Translations under genes and position numbers: made by a program
Assembly: GCA_018873245.2 (NCBI GenBank)
Contig: JAEMBT020000049.1
Location: 1 to 64,000 of the forward strand
Length of the DNA stretch: 64,000 nt
DNA from: Archegozetes longisetosus
Lineage: Eukaryota; Arthropoda; Arachnida; Sarcoptiformes; Trhypochthoniidae
Direction of reading: 5' to 3'
The notes under the pieces: model-generated
Databases searched by the model: none
Told to the model about the DNA's origin: nothing
The model's input: the letters and a program-made list of their open reading frames with translations, nothing else
Part shown: positions 20,340 to 31,276 of the stretch, in pieces
How the letters are laid out: each line of letters opens with the position of its first letter
How positions within the stretch are numbered: the first letter of the stretch is position 1

Positions 20340-21154
20340 AAGAACAATGATAAACCCTGCCTATCAATTTTATAATTACAAATATAATTATTCATATTTA
20401 TTTTAATGTAAAAGTGGGGGCCCCACCCTCCTTCCCCACCATACACCCCCTAATGGTCGCTGCTAATACTTACTCTTGTTCCTCCAATTCCACGCAGATA
20501 TTATTTTAAAATTCTGCGGGAATTGGTATCTCGGGTAAATGTAAGCATACCCGTGAAACCACAGAACTGTCGCGATGTGCGCACAACATCTGGAATGTTG
20601 CGAAACATGTGCGAAACAACCGCTGGAAGACCCAATTTGATGCTGGTCATTGACCGTCATCCCAGTAGCATGTTGAGGAACCACAGGAACACTGGGGTCC
20701 GACTCCCTGTGGACCAATGCGCTTCACGTTGTGAAGACATATTTGGCATTTGAATGATATATTATTCAAGCTAAACATTATATGTATTTTTTAACGCTAA
20801 ATCCGAATCTGAAGTCCAAATCTTTTTATATAGAATATTTTTCGAGATATTTGAATTTTTATATTAAATTTTCGATTTTAAATTTTTATATAAATGATAC
20901 ACGATTTCGATGTAGAATTTAACGCTGATCACAAATATGTAAGCCATTTCCCGATACCTCTAATATTCACTGAATAAATCGATATTTAAATATGTTTCAT
21001 AACTTTGAAGCCACCTAGCGGCTAAACTATAAGTTGTACCGAGGTGGGCCAACAGACACTTTTGATCAGGCTTGTGATCTCTATTAAAAAATATATCATT
21101 AGTTCTGGATTGCATCAATAGGCAAAATCCCATAGACTTATTGGCATCGTTCTT
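20340..21154. mobile_element. Unclassified 815-bp element, right (inverted) copy
   Basis: Reverse-complement copy of 6952-7766, nearly identical. Unlike the left copy it is not enclosed by foldback-like terminal units. With the left copy it forms inverted repeats bracketing 12.6 kb that include the ankyrin gene. No clear target duplication is seen, and the frames of 76-84 codons on both strands match nothing I recognise. Confidence 0.6.
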
Positions 21155-21533
21155 TCTTTACATATTTTATTCACTCATACTAGAGGATAACTACTGTAGC
21201 CACCCGTCCCGAAATGGACATTTCCGTCCCGTGTCCCGAAGAAGGTATGAACGGGACGTTAAGTTGTCTCGAAATCAAATTATCATCACATTCAGTGTCA
21301 AATTATACTATTTATTAGCCAATGTATGCACTCTCAATTATTTTTTATTTGAAGAGCTTTGTACTTAAAAAAAACAATTAATTAAATGACTCAATAAAAA
21401 CGTAACGGTCCTCACAGAAATTTAATATGATATTCGTTGTTAAACAATAATCAAATTTAAAAATAACAATTTTAGTTAAAACTAATTTTAACAATAGTTC
21501 ATTTTAAATTTAAGTTTTAATTCCTGTGGAAAA
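21155..21533. other. Intergenic stretch with short CGTCCCG repeats
   Basis: Near 21195-21260 the sequence repeats CCGTCCCG/GTCCCGAA words within 60 bp, GC-rich against the background. No gene is recognised. Confidence 0.4.
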
Positions 21534-21989
21534 TGTAACATGTAAAGACTAGAAGGAGTTTCACGGTATTATTGTGACTGTATTTAGAGAGCTAATACAT
21601 AGAGAAATTTTATTCAAATGACACATAATAAACAAACAAATGACATAAACGAACGAACACCTAATCATAAAGCACGAACACAACACAAAACACAAAATAA
21701 ACTTTAATAGTCTACTAATGGTCAGTACAAGTCGTACTGACCTTTTGCTAAAACACATGTATATATAAGGGAGCACTGTTTCAAGAGCTCCCTAGAAACA
21801 ATTTTGAAGTAAAATAATTCCCATCAAGTGAAGTTTGACTTTTATTCTTTTTTTTTTGTTACCTTTCTTTTTTTGCTTCGCTTCCTCAGAATGTGACAGT
21901 TCGCCTCAAGAGCGATTGTTTGTCTGAGGATATTTCCTCTAGTAAACCTCGGCGGCTTATAGGTAGGAGTATTGACTTCCCGTCTCACA
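21534..21989 (+). mobile_element. Possible LTR or LTR fragment
   Basis: A block opening TGTAACATG and closing CCCGTCTCACA, 456 bp, contains a TATA-like ATATATAAGGGAGCACTG near 21761, then a pyrimidine tract and a GC-richer 3' part. Size, TG..CA ends and promoter position suggest an LTR. There is no matching target duplication and no adjacent primer-binding site, so it remains a weak call; another type of promoter-bearing repeat is possible. Confidence 0.35.
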
Positions 21990-23264
21990 ATATTAGGGCA
22001 ACTTTGTAATTTTGATTATAAATGATTAGAGTTCATTAAACCTTACGATATTCATATGCTTGTCGGTTTTATATATTTTTGCCTAATTCACATTGTTATA
22101 ATCCATTGCTTTTTGTTATGAAGTTAGCGAATTAGCTTTATTTTAAACGTCGTCAAAACATAAAAAAACTGACACCTACAAAGTATAAAAAGTATTGTGT
22201 TTTTAACGATAATTGGTTAAGTGATAAAAATGATAAATAATGGTTAAATAGAGTGAATTACTATACAGTGAAGTGTTTGCTGTGTAACAGTAATTTCACT
22301 CTTTAACTCGAAGGAGTTTTCGCTATTAATAGACAATCAATCGGGAAATCACAATAAGAATGCAAATACTGTATAAATAAGCAAAACCATGAATGAATTC
22401 TTGAGATGTAGTGGTTCAAAAGGAGAGGAAAAGTAATTTTAGCAGAAACTGTTTTAACATACAGTATTACCTCTTCAGTATTCACTTGAAGGGTCTAAGA
22501 AATTTATTAAATAATAACGAGATTAAATATTATACTATCGAGACTAGTGTAAATATCTCGAAATTCAAATTTTTTTATTGAGATTTAAGTTTACTATGGA
22601 GTACAACGATTGTTTAAAAGAAAATCAGTTGATAGCAAAATGTAAAAGTTATTAGTTCATCAGAAAATAATTGAAGATTGACTTTTGTTTGGGGTTTTTG
22701 TTTTTAGTCACATATATTTCGTCCTTTAATGTGTTTAATGCCTTTAAAGTATTGTCAGAAACTGATTTACGAGAGAAAATATTCATTCATCTATTGCATA
22801 ATATCTAGCACTTCAAAACTTATCGGTAGCTTTTTTCAAATTCAATCTGTTCGAATTTTTTTAATTGTATGTTCATTTTTATTCAAAAACAACGCAAGTA
22901 AATAATAACGAGGTGTGCTTTTATATTGAACTGACTGAGTAGTCGAGCAAATAGTAACGAGTATAAATTATATCGGAATAAATACTAAAGAGACTTTTGC
23001 GACATTATTTCAATGGGACTTCTGCACAAACCAGGAGTATCACTAAATAATAATGAGAGTAAATACTATCAAAGTAATTACTAAAAAGGAAATACTGTAT
23101 CATGGAGTTGTTCGTCACCACAGCTATCGCACTACTGATTGTAGAATAAAATCAATACAAGTATTTCTGACAGTACTACTTGTAAAAAACTAGCTTATAG
23201 TAAAAGTAAGATATCGGTATTAATTGAGAGCGTTTTGTGTATATATTCGATTGAATATCTCTCA
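21990..23264. other. AT-rich DNA with scattered GTAACGAG/ACTATCGA-like words
   Basis: Between 22500 and 23100 variants of AATAATAACGAG..TAAATACTA recur at irregular spacing, perhaps a decayed tandem array. No coding frame is recognised. It may contain the missing 5' part of the hAT pseudogene that becomes readable at 23265. Confidence 0.35.
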
Positions 23265-24300
23265 AATTACATGAAAAACAAAAAGTTTACAGTGTCAACA
23301 GATTCATACAATGAAGGAAACAAAACACTTTCTTATAACAATAAAATATTTCAGTAAAGATATTAAAGATTTTATCATCGATTTTTATGAGGGTTATAAT
23401 GAATCTTCTGGTGCGATTTATGACAATTTTTATGATAGTTTTAAAAAGTAACGATTTGGATGTTAATAACCTGATAGTGTTTGGCGCTGATAATGCATTT
23501 GTCTATTATGGCATAAACCATTCTGTTTTTACAAACTTTAAAAATGAAAATGAATTTATCGCAAAAAGAAAATTTTAATTATCTTATAATTCATAATACT
23601 GTAAAGTATGGTTTATTAAAATTACGCTTGACGTCGAATATTTCATAATAAAAACTCTTAGCCATTTTGAGTTTCTTCGAATAATTAAGCAGAACTCAAG
23701 TCTGGCTATGAATTTACTGAAAATGAATATCGAAAATTGAGAAAACATTGTTTCTACTCATTGGATTTTGTTATATCCAGCAATCGATCACGTGGTAAGT
23801 AGTTTATTTCATTGGACTGGATACTGATGAATGTACGAATATCATTAGCGGTTTTATTTGGCCAGACGATTAAAACATTACATTAAATGAGCTGGATTTG
23901 CATTTTACTCATCAGTACATGTGTGTATTTCTAAAAGACACTTCTGAAATTGAAAAATAATGACAAATCCTACTGACTTATATGATATTATGAATGATAT
24001 TGATACGAAATTTGAAAATCATACCAAACAAAATTCTTCGGTCATAAAATTAACGAAAATATCTACATATGTTTACATTTAAGCAACAAGATAATTTCAA
24101 AAAGCTGCTCTTATCGCATATAAAATAGTACTTAAGTAGTTGGGAAACAATTTTGACTTCAAAATTTCAGCTTTAAAAATTTTTTTACAATCAATTTACA
24201 AATGGATTGAATTATGAATCTCTCGCAATAATTATCAAATCTCTATAAATATTAATGTGATAAACCCTTTGATGATCGCTGAAATTCTAATATTGTGGCA
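23265..24300 (+). pseudogene. hAT transposase pseudogene, segment 1 (catalytic part)
   Basis: Translation across frames gives successive hAT-like blocks: KFTVSTDSYNEGNK (first catalytic Asp region), IIDFYEGYNESSGAIYDNFY, NNLIVFGADNAFVYYGIN with SVFTNFKNEN (second Asp region), a YHILHNTVKYGLL Cys/His-type block, then ARRL-like text and LDLHFTHQYMCVF. Stops and frameshifts separate the blocks, so the gene is dead. Its 3' parts lie at 24857-24960 and 28255-28439, separated by two later insertions. The 5' end is not recognised. Confidence 0.75.
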
Positions 24301-24309
24301 TTAAAATTT

Positions 24310-24847
24310 CGTAGCACGTGAATTGAGAGCAGTCGATTTGAGCGCGTACACAACTAAGCGCACGACAATTTAGCGCCAAGTATTAAATATAGAATTAAAT
24401 ACAATTTTATTAAATCAAATTTTTTATGAGAAAGCATTTCCGATTACGTCACAGAACCCAATAAAATAAATTGAATTAAAATATGAATTTTTATTTTAAT
24501 TAATTGAATTAAACCCTACTCAACTGGATTGGATTAGAGTCAGTTTAATTATACTAGATTGAAATTTATAATTTTTCGAAAAATAATTTAATACATTATT
24601 TATAATAATGATAATAACTAGGTTATAACTCTTGTGCATATGCTTTTCAATCGTGTTCAATGACTGCTATGCTATGAGAGTAGTTGATAAAAGCTTGAGT
24701 AAACGTCGCTTTTAGAGCTCAATTGTCGTTGCGCGCAATTTTTAAGAGTCGTTCGTTCAATTGTCATAAGCTCAATACTCGCTACGCTTAATTGACTGCG
24801 CTCAAATGTATAACGCTCAAATGTTTGTGCTCAATTGACGTGGAATC
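24310..24847. mobile_element. Non-autonomous MULE-type element with short-repeat termini
   Basis: TTAAAATTT, 9 bp, lies directly on both sides (24301-24309 and 24848-24856), the target-duplication size typical of Mutator-like elements. The ends are CGTAGCACGTGAATTGA and, in reverse complement, GATTCCACGTCAATTGA. Each end region is an imperfect array of CAATTGAGCGC-like words (several copies left, about eight right). No coding frame. The same end motif opens the array at 61381. It interrupts the hAT pseudogene. Confidence 0.85.
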
Positions 24848-24856
24848 TTAAAATTT

Positions 24857-24960
24857 AGCTCAGAAAACAGAAATCTAAAATGTTCTGAGAAGTGGTGCAA
24901 ACTTCACCAATAAATATTTCTAATATCTTGAAAATTATTGAAACAGTTTTGTGGAATGTT
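24857..24960 (+). pseudogene. hAT transposase pseudogene, segment 2
   Basis: Between the MULE-type MITE and the foldback-like element lie about 100 bp readable as hAT sequence upstream of the dimerisation domain (SPINISNILKIIETVL in one frame, QFCG in another). The reading continues across the 3.3-kb element into 28255, where MFSIMHNLWSDERNR follows. Removing one copy of the duplicated GAATGTT makes the junction natural. Confidence 0.65.
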
Positions 24961-25161
24961 TGATTGAACTAGACTTTACATGGCCAGAAATTTTCGACAT
25001 AAACTTTGTATATAAATAGATAATAGCTTAAGTTGATTTCAGATATATGTTTTATTCACTGCAAATGACCAGAACATCGGTAAAAAATACTTGAAAACTT
25101 GACTAGACTCTACGTGGCCAGAGAATCCACAGATGAATTTCATATACAAGTAATCTATAAC

Positions 25162-26398
25162 CAGGCTGACCGCTTCGGCTCAGGCACTTGCGCGAGATTT
25201 TGATGCAAGGGGGAGTAAGCGATTTTTCAATGAAATTCCATAGATCAATCAATCTTACACTTAAGTTAAATGGAAACTTTTACTGCTTAGAATTACATCA
25301 ATAATTAGCGATTAATTAACTGTATTTAAAAGTGTATTTTTGTTAGATTTTGCAGCTTTTAATATCGCTTCATTCTTCGAAACCTAATCAGCAAATTCAA
25401 TGCGTGACATTTGAAAGTTAGACTTTATGCAGGTCTCTGTTCTGACCAAATCAATACTCACCTGACTTCTCTCATCTTTCCATAATTTCTTCATTTAATC
25501 ACAATTCATACAGAGCTGAGATAATACATTTTAAACTCATTTTAAATTGACTTATAACTGGTTTTGTTTGAATTTTTCTTCTCCCTATTTGAGATATTGT
25601 AAGTTCAACTGCCTCTTTGGATTGAGTACACTGCACTTTTCTTTTAATTTCGCACACTTAGTAAATGAAAAGTATGAACACAATACTTTGCACAAAAATT
25701 GCTCTATTATATTTCACAAAAAAATGTACATTAGAACAGCTATTCTCGAGCTAGACACGAACACGAACTCCCCTTTCCTCAACTCAAACGTCTCCTTAAA
25801 TACGTTTGAAGTTGAGGCCAAAATCACGTGTCCATTGAACAGTGTTATTCGCTGATCATTTGCTGCTGACCAGCTACGTGACCAGCTATATGATCAGCTA
25901 TAGGAACTCAAAGATCACCTATTGATAAGTGACCAACGAGTTGTTTACACACGTATTTCTGAATCCGAAAATAGCCCGGATTCAGAAAAACGTTTGTTTA
26001 TAGTTCTAAATTTAGACAGGACCTTGAGTCCTATCAATAACTGATAACTTGTGAGTGCGAAATATTTTATGCACTCACAATATTTTGCTTGGAATTACAA
26101 CTTTATATCTATTAAACTTCAACGCATACATTTTCGAAGCATAGGTTCATATTCACTAACTTTAGACAGCTTTAAAAATAACATAAAAGTATTTTGTTTT
26201 AGAGTTTATCGCTTAGTATTTTAAATGTTTTCATGCCATTCAATGATATAAATCGAAGTTATTCGTTTGGAAATTGGTTTCTAATATATATTTTAAAATT
26301 TCAGTAAATTTTCTGAATGCGTGAGACTCGTCTCATGCAATTAATCGATGCGGGAGACGTGAGTCAGAACCCCCGATGCGTGAGAGGTGGTCAGCCTG
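25162..26398. mobile_element. Non-autonomous hAT element (1237 bp)
   Basis: TCTATAAC, 8 bp, lies on both sides (25154-25161 and 26399-26406), as hAT elements produce. The ends are CAGGCTGACCGC and GTGGTCAGCCTG. It interrupts a terminal unit of the foldback-like element. Inside are several small hairpins (for example TTGTGAGTGC/GCACTCACAA near 26050 and TTTCTGAATCCG/CGGATTCAGAAA near 25955) and GACCAGCTA words near 25870, but no transposase. Confidence 0.85.
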
Positions 26399-27234
26399 TC
26401 TATAACTCATACAGAGTTCAAGTGTATAAATTTTTTTCACCGCAAATGACCAGAATATCGGTGAAAGTATTCCCGAAAAATCGACTAGGCTTTACGTGGC
26501 CACAAATTTTTCAAATAAGCTCTGTATATAAATAAACTACAGCTCAAGCCGAGTTCAAATATATAAATTTCATTTGCCGCAAATGACTAGAACATTGATA
26601 AAAAAAACTCCGAATAATCAAGTATGTAGAAAACTCCCGTAAAATAAATTTATGGAATTACGTTTTAACTCAAAACGATTGAAATGAACAGAATTTCACT
26701 ATTCTGATAATATATTTTGATAAAACTTAAAAAAAGATTGAAAAATGAGAGAACTAAGATCCTACGGGACCTTGGTCTAAAATAGTACCCCATTTGAAAA
26801 AGTACATTTTGAATAAGGTCTTGACAAAGACGAAAAGATTATGAAATAACGTAGCGTTACTGACGTTAAGAGCAAAGCTAGATGCGTATGGTTTCATAAT
26901 CACCGGATCCAGGAACCGTTTTCTCGCGGTGATGGCAGAATATAGCTTATAAATATAAACTAAGTTAAAGATCTTGGCTAATAAATGTACCGTCAGGCCT
27001 AAATGTGTCATTGGAAGCTCCATAGGGGATGCACTGAACATCGCTCAGGCGATGCTCAGTTGGTTCAATAAGGCAAGCGGTTAGGCTTAGTAGGTCAAAA
27101 GCTGATTGGAAATTCTCCGTGTCGGGTCAAAGTAACCCCGCTAAAATAAGCCAGTGAAATAACATCTCAATAATAACTATTATAGTGTTTTTGAAAGGCT
27201 ATTAATGATTCATTGCTTATAATATCATTATTAA

Positions 27235-27706
27235 CCCTTCGTCACAACTTAACTTCTGAAAACGTAAAATTAACTGTAGGGCAAAATGTTACCCCACGTC
27301 TTCCACGCTTTATATCTGTTCCAGGTTAGTCCGAATGTTTTCAGAATCAAAGTTAGTCCTTATTTTCAAAGTTTTCATTAATTATTTAATTTCTAGTTAT
27401 TATCTGCTACAGCGTCATCAGCGGTTCAAATTGCTAGTAGCGACATTATAGCGCTGCGACACATATAGTAAACACAAAGCACTGCGATGTTAGGGGAAAT
27501 TTCTGTCCTCACAAAGACATGTTGCCAAAAAATAATTTTTAAAAATAAAGTTATAATTCCAAATTAATCAGGATTTTTGTGATTTATAGTCAGATATATG
27601 ACCGAGGAATAACTAAATTTTCAAGAAATGACGACATTCTGTTGATTTTAGCGAGATTTTTAAAGTCAAACTTGGGAACATTTTACCCCACAGTTGTGAC
27701 GAAGGG
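27235..27706. mobile_element. piggyBac-type MITE, copy A
   Basis: Ends CCCTTCGTCACAAC and GTTGTGACGAAGGG, flanked by TTAA at 27231-27234 and 27707-27710. A second inverted pair (CAAAATGTTACCCCA against AACATTTTACCCCA) lies subterminally. 472 bp, no coding frame. Confidence 0.85.
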
Positions 27707-28254
27707 TTAATCTATATAAAACGAGGAATTTCACATAACGCTACGTTACTTCATAATCTTTTCGTCTTTGTCAAGACCTTATTCAAAATGTACTTTTTCA
27801 AATGGGGTACTATTTTAGACCAAGGTCCCGTAGGATCTTAGTTCTCTCATTTTTCAATCTTTTTTTAAGTTTTATCAAAATATATTATCAGAATAGTGAA
27901 ATTCTGTTCATTTCAATCGTTTTGAGTTAAAACGTAATTCCATAAATTTATTTTACGGGAGTTTTCTATATACTTGATTATTCGGAGTTTTTTTTATCAA
28001 TGTTCTAGTCATTTGCGGCAAATGAAATTTATATATTTGAACTCGGCTTGAGCTGTAGTTTATTTATATACAGAGCTTATTTGAAAAATTTGTGGCCACG
28101 TAAAGCCTAGTCGATTTTTCGGGAATACTTTCACCGATATTCTGGTCATTTGCGGTGAACAAAATTTATACACTTGAATTCAGTTTAAATTGTAGTTTAT
28201 CTATATTGAAGTATTATATCGAAAATCTGCGGCCACGTAAAGTCTAGTTTAACC

Positions 28255-28439
28255 GAATGTTCAGTATTATGCATAACCTTTGGAGTGATGAAAGAAATCG
28301 CTCTGGTGTAAAAATGGTCAAAGCAAAGATATATACCAAAGTTAATTCCATGAGTTTTAGTGAATTTAGAAATTTCGTTGCGAATAATACTAAATTTATT
28401 AACGTTGTTAAATCTAATGTTAGATATTCTTTCAAGTAA
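28255..28439 (+). pseudogene. hAT transposase C-terminal segment, copy A
   Basis: A 60-codon frame, MFSIMHNLWSDERNRSGVKM.. to a KSNVRYSFK end, matches the hAT C-terminal dimerisation domain (FS.M..LWSDERNR, then VKA..Y.KVN, then SEF..F). It continues the hAT pseudogene from 24960 once the foldback-like element is removed. It is the first part of the triplicated unit. The segment is open but is only the tail of a dead gene. Confidence 0.8.
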
Positions 28440-29001
28440 GATTTTTTTCATGAATCAAAAGTCCTCACAGTCAAATTATAAATTTTCGATTTCAAACACT
28501 AAGGGTCCACCTTTGATTTTTTCTGTCCCGGAATACTCTGGTCCAAAGGTGGCCACCGTAAGGATAACACTTTATCAAAAATCGATTACTGTACTATACT
28601 TTACTGGTTAAATGGGTTACTGCATTGTATTTTACTATTTTAACTATCTTAACAATAATTACAAGACTCTACTGGAAATTACTTAAATTTTATTAGAATC
28701 TACAATACAAAAATTTTCCCAATTAATCATAATAAGAACTTAAAAGAGCGTTCCATCAACATTTTCTTGGTCAGGTTTTCAACGATTTTTACCTAAAGTT
28801 AAATTTGAATATTTGAAATAGCGTTCATTCGAGAGAAATTTGCGGGTATTGAAAGTTTGACGGCCAATTTTGAGATTCTCTGAAAAGTATCCCTACATTC
28901 TACCTTATACATTATGTTATCTGAAAGAACATGTTCAGCGTGTAAACTTAAAAAAATATGTACAATGTGCAAGTTTGTGTTTTTAAGTAAATTTCTATAA
29001 A

Positions 29002-30025
29002 CAATGATGAGCAGTGCTTGAGCGTTTGGTGCTCTGTAATGAGCACGAGTACCGAGCACTTAGGCTTAGCATTAAAACTAAAAAAGTATTTGGCTCTTCT
29101 GCAGCATTAGCTTTGAAAAAAGAAGTCATTTTCATTTGCTTTGAAGACATTGAATGTTGATTACTATAATATCATTTCATAATAGTTTTTGAAATTTTGT
29201 GCGAATACTTCTGAGAAAAATATTTGCATTTGAGTAATTTTTCATTAATTTTATTAATGAAAAGTCCCTATTTTCCATTTGTCTTCCTTTTCGACATCTG
29301 TATAAGGTGACCAAGTCTTGAAGGGTCCAAACTTGGACAAAAAATGTTGAAGAGTCCCTCTTCTGAGATTTTCTTAGATTTAAAACTCATTTACAGTGCT
29401 CAATGAATATAAAAAGCTACAAAATTTCAACTGTGAAATTAATTAAATTTCTTCCCTAATTTTTTAGCATTGAGTAGCACAAGTATCTTTAACATGATTG
29501 TAAAGTTCTGAACAAGAAATTAGAGACGAGCAATTCCAATAAATTAAAATACATTAGCTTAGAATCAATATACACTGAATTATTAATAAGATAATGTATT
29601 TGCGATAAAATTATTTATTGAGCTCAAACCTGGACGCTTGGTCAACTTACTTCTGTATTAATTATATCAATGTCTGTGTCATCATTTTTTTCACTTCGAA
29701 AACTCATTCTAAAAGTTTAATTAACATCTAGTATTAATATCAAATCTAAACAAACTTAGATTTAATTTTTAAATTAGTATTCAATAATTATTTTGATTCT
29801 TATTAAAATAATTGACTTATTTAATTGCAAAATTATATCAAATAATTATTATTAAGCATATACTTGAATAGGATTTGATATCACTTTTGACGTTATAAAT
29901 GCATTTCGCATTAAATATGCTTAGGGTGAAAGCTTTAAAATATAAACACTTTTATTTAAACATTTCAATAGACAGAAAGTTTGAACACAGTGCTCGAGCA
30001 CGAGCACCGAGCACGCTCATCACTG
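29002..30025. mobile_element. hAT-type non-autonomous element, copy A
   Basis: Ends CAATGATGAGC and GCTCATCACTG, followed inward by GC-rich GAGCAC/GTGCTCG words in inverted order. On the minus strand near 29711-29653 a short frame opens MSFRSEKNDDTDIDIINTE and stops at GTAAGT, looking like a vestigial first exon with a splice donor. The hAT assignment rests on the terminal sequence; I see no 8-bp duplication. A second TIR pair is nested at 29304-29649. Confidence 0.6.
29304..29649. mobile_element. Nested TIR element inside the hAT-type element
   Basis: AAGGTGACCAAG at the left and CTTGGTCAACTT at the right, with nearby flanks that share TCTGTAT (just left of the element, and 3 bp beyond it on the right). 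Non-coding; copies also lie in units B and C by mirror and offset. Confidence 0.4.
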
Positions 30026-30849
30026 TCAGTAATGTATAAAATACTGTACTTTAATAATGATTTCTCATACTGTATTATATCATACTAAATACAGTAACAG
30101 TATTTTTCAGTAAAAATCTGTAACAGTATACTGATGTCAAACTCTAACTTATACTAAAACTTCTATTAAAAGACTTGATTCAGCTTAAGTGTGAAGTTAT
30201 TGCAAAGTAGTGCGCGAGCGAAAGCATTCTATTTAGAGAACGCCCTTAAAGTAGTATCACTTAACTCAAGTAAAAAATCTTTTACTGCAAGTCATTATCA
30301 TTTAAATTATTAACTATAAAATAAAGGCTAAAACACATTCTAAGATCTAACATTTATAGAGTGCAACCACAATTTTAAAGCAGGTAAACTAATGACATAA
30401 TAAGATTTGAACAGACTTTTTATTCTGAATTAAAGCAAACAATAGTGGTTAAAAGTATTGAATCGATTCAAACCAATCAGATAATGCTTTACATCAGTTC
30501 ACTGATTATCAAAACTCTAGAATTATTGATTGACTAGAGACCAGAGAAGTGGTCCAATAAGTAGACTCGCGCATCCGGTCGTCATTATAATGAATGCCAA
30601 AAAATTAAATTGTAACGAATTTATTGCGCCTAAGAAGCGAATTAAACCGTTAATCACCGGTAAACCAATAATTGATTTTACCGGCGGAATGAAGACACAA
30701 CTTATTGCCTACGACTAAGTATAAGTTTGGGACGAAAGAGATATCTGATAGAAATTGCTTATTCAGCAATCTTGCTATCAGATATATTTAGCTATTAAAA
30801 AGAAAGACAAGTGTTCTCAATAAAGTCTTTATTAACCTTTTAGACCTCG

Positions 30850-30869
30850 ATGTTACCAAATGGTAACAT
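30850..30869. promoter_or_regulatory. Palindromic site 1 of the piggyBac element
   Basis: ATGTTACCAAATGGTAACAT: 8-bp arms with a 4-bp centre, 14 bp inside the left end. Repeated at 31195-31212 and 33037-33056. A terminal location fits a transposase binding site; function is inferred. Confidence 0.6.
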
Positions 30870-31194
30870 GAGTCTAGAATATTTTTAAAAATAACTTGCA
30901 ATCATTGAAAAGTCCCGCATTTGTTGTTTTTATAGTCATTAGATATCAAACTAATAATTGATAATTAAAATATCAGTAAATATCAACAAGTGTTTATCTA
31001 AAGGCTTTTTGAAAATTTTTATTTTTCGACTTCAATTACTTATACTTTTCGGGAATTATTTTCAATAAATTTTAGAAATTCTAAAATTAAAATCAAAGTA
31101 AGTTATAAGCTGTTATATAATCAATATTATATAACTATTTTTTAAACTCTAAATAAATTTTGTTTATTGATGAAAATTTGATTCTTTTAAATTG

Positions 31195-31212
31195 TGTTAC
31201 CAAATGGTAACA
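31195..31212. promoter_or_regulatory. Palindromic site 2, just upstream of the transposase
   Basis: TGTTACCAAATGGTAACA, followed by TTGGTCTC, 64 bp before the transposase ATG. Together with site 3 it forms an inverted pair enclosing the gene, so it could bind transposase and influence its transcription. Confidence 0.6.
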
Positions 31213-31276
31213 TTGGTCTCAAGTCAGTAGTTTTCAGAAGTATTATCAATCATTGCTTTTACAAACAAAACCATAG

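Larger units (their letters stand above)
24961..28254. mobile_element. Foldback-like element inside the hAT gene, copy A
   Basis: GAATGTT, 7 bp, flanks it (24954-24960 and 28255-28261). The ends read GATTGAACTAGACTTTAC and, reversed, GGTTAAACTAGACTTTAC. The terminal inverted repeats are built of units of about 130-150 bp with a CTAGACTTTACGTGGCC core; inner limits are 26859 and 27736. The left repeat has an extra unit and holds a hAT element (25162-26398). The centre holds a piggyBac-type MITE. No transposase belongs to it. Same architecture and 7-bp duplication as 5383-8015. A second copy forms the B/C turn at 40566-42479. Confidence 0.75.
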
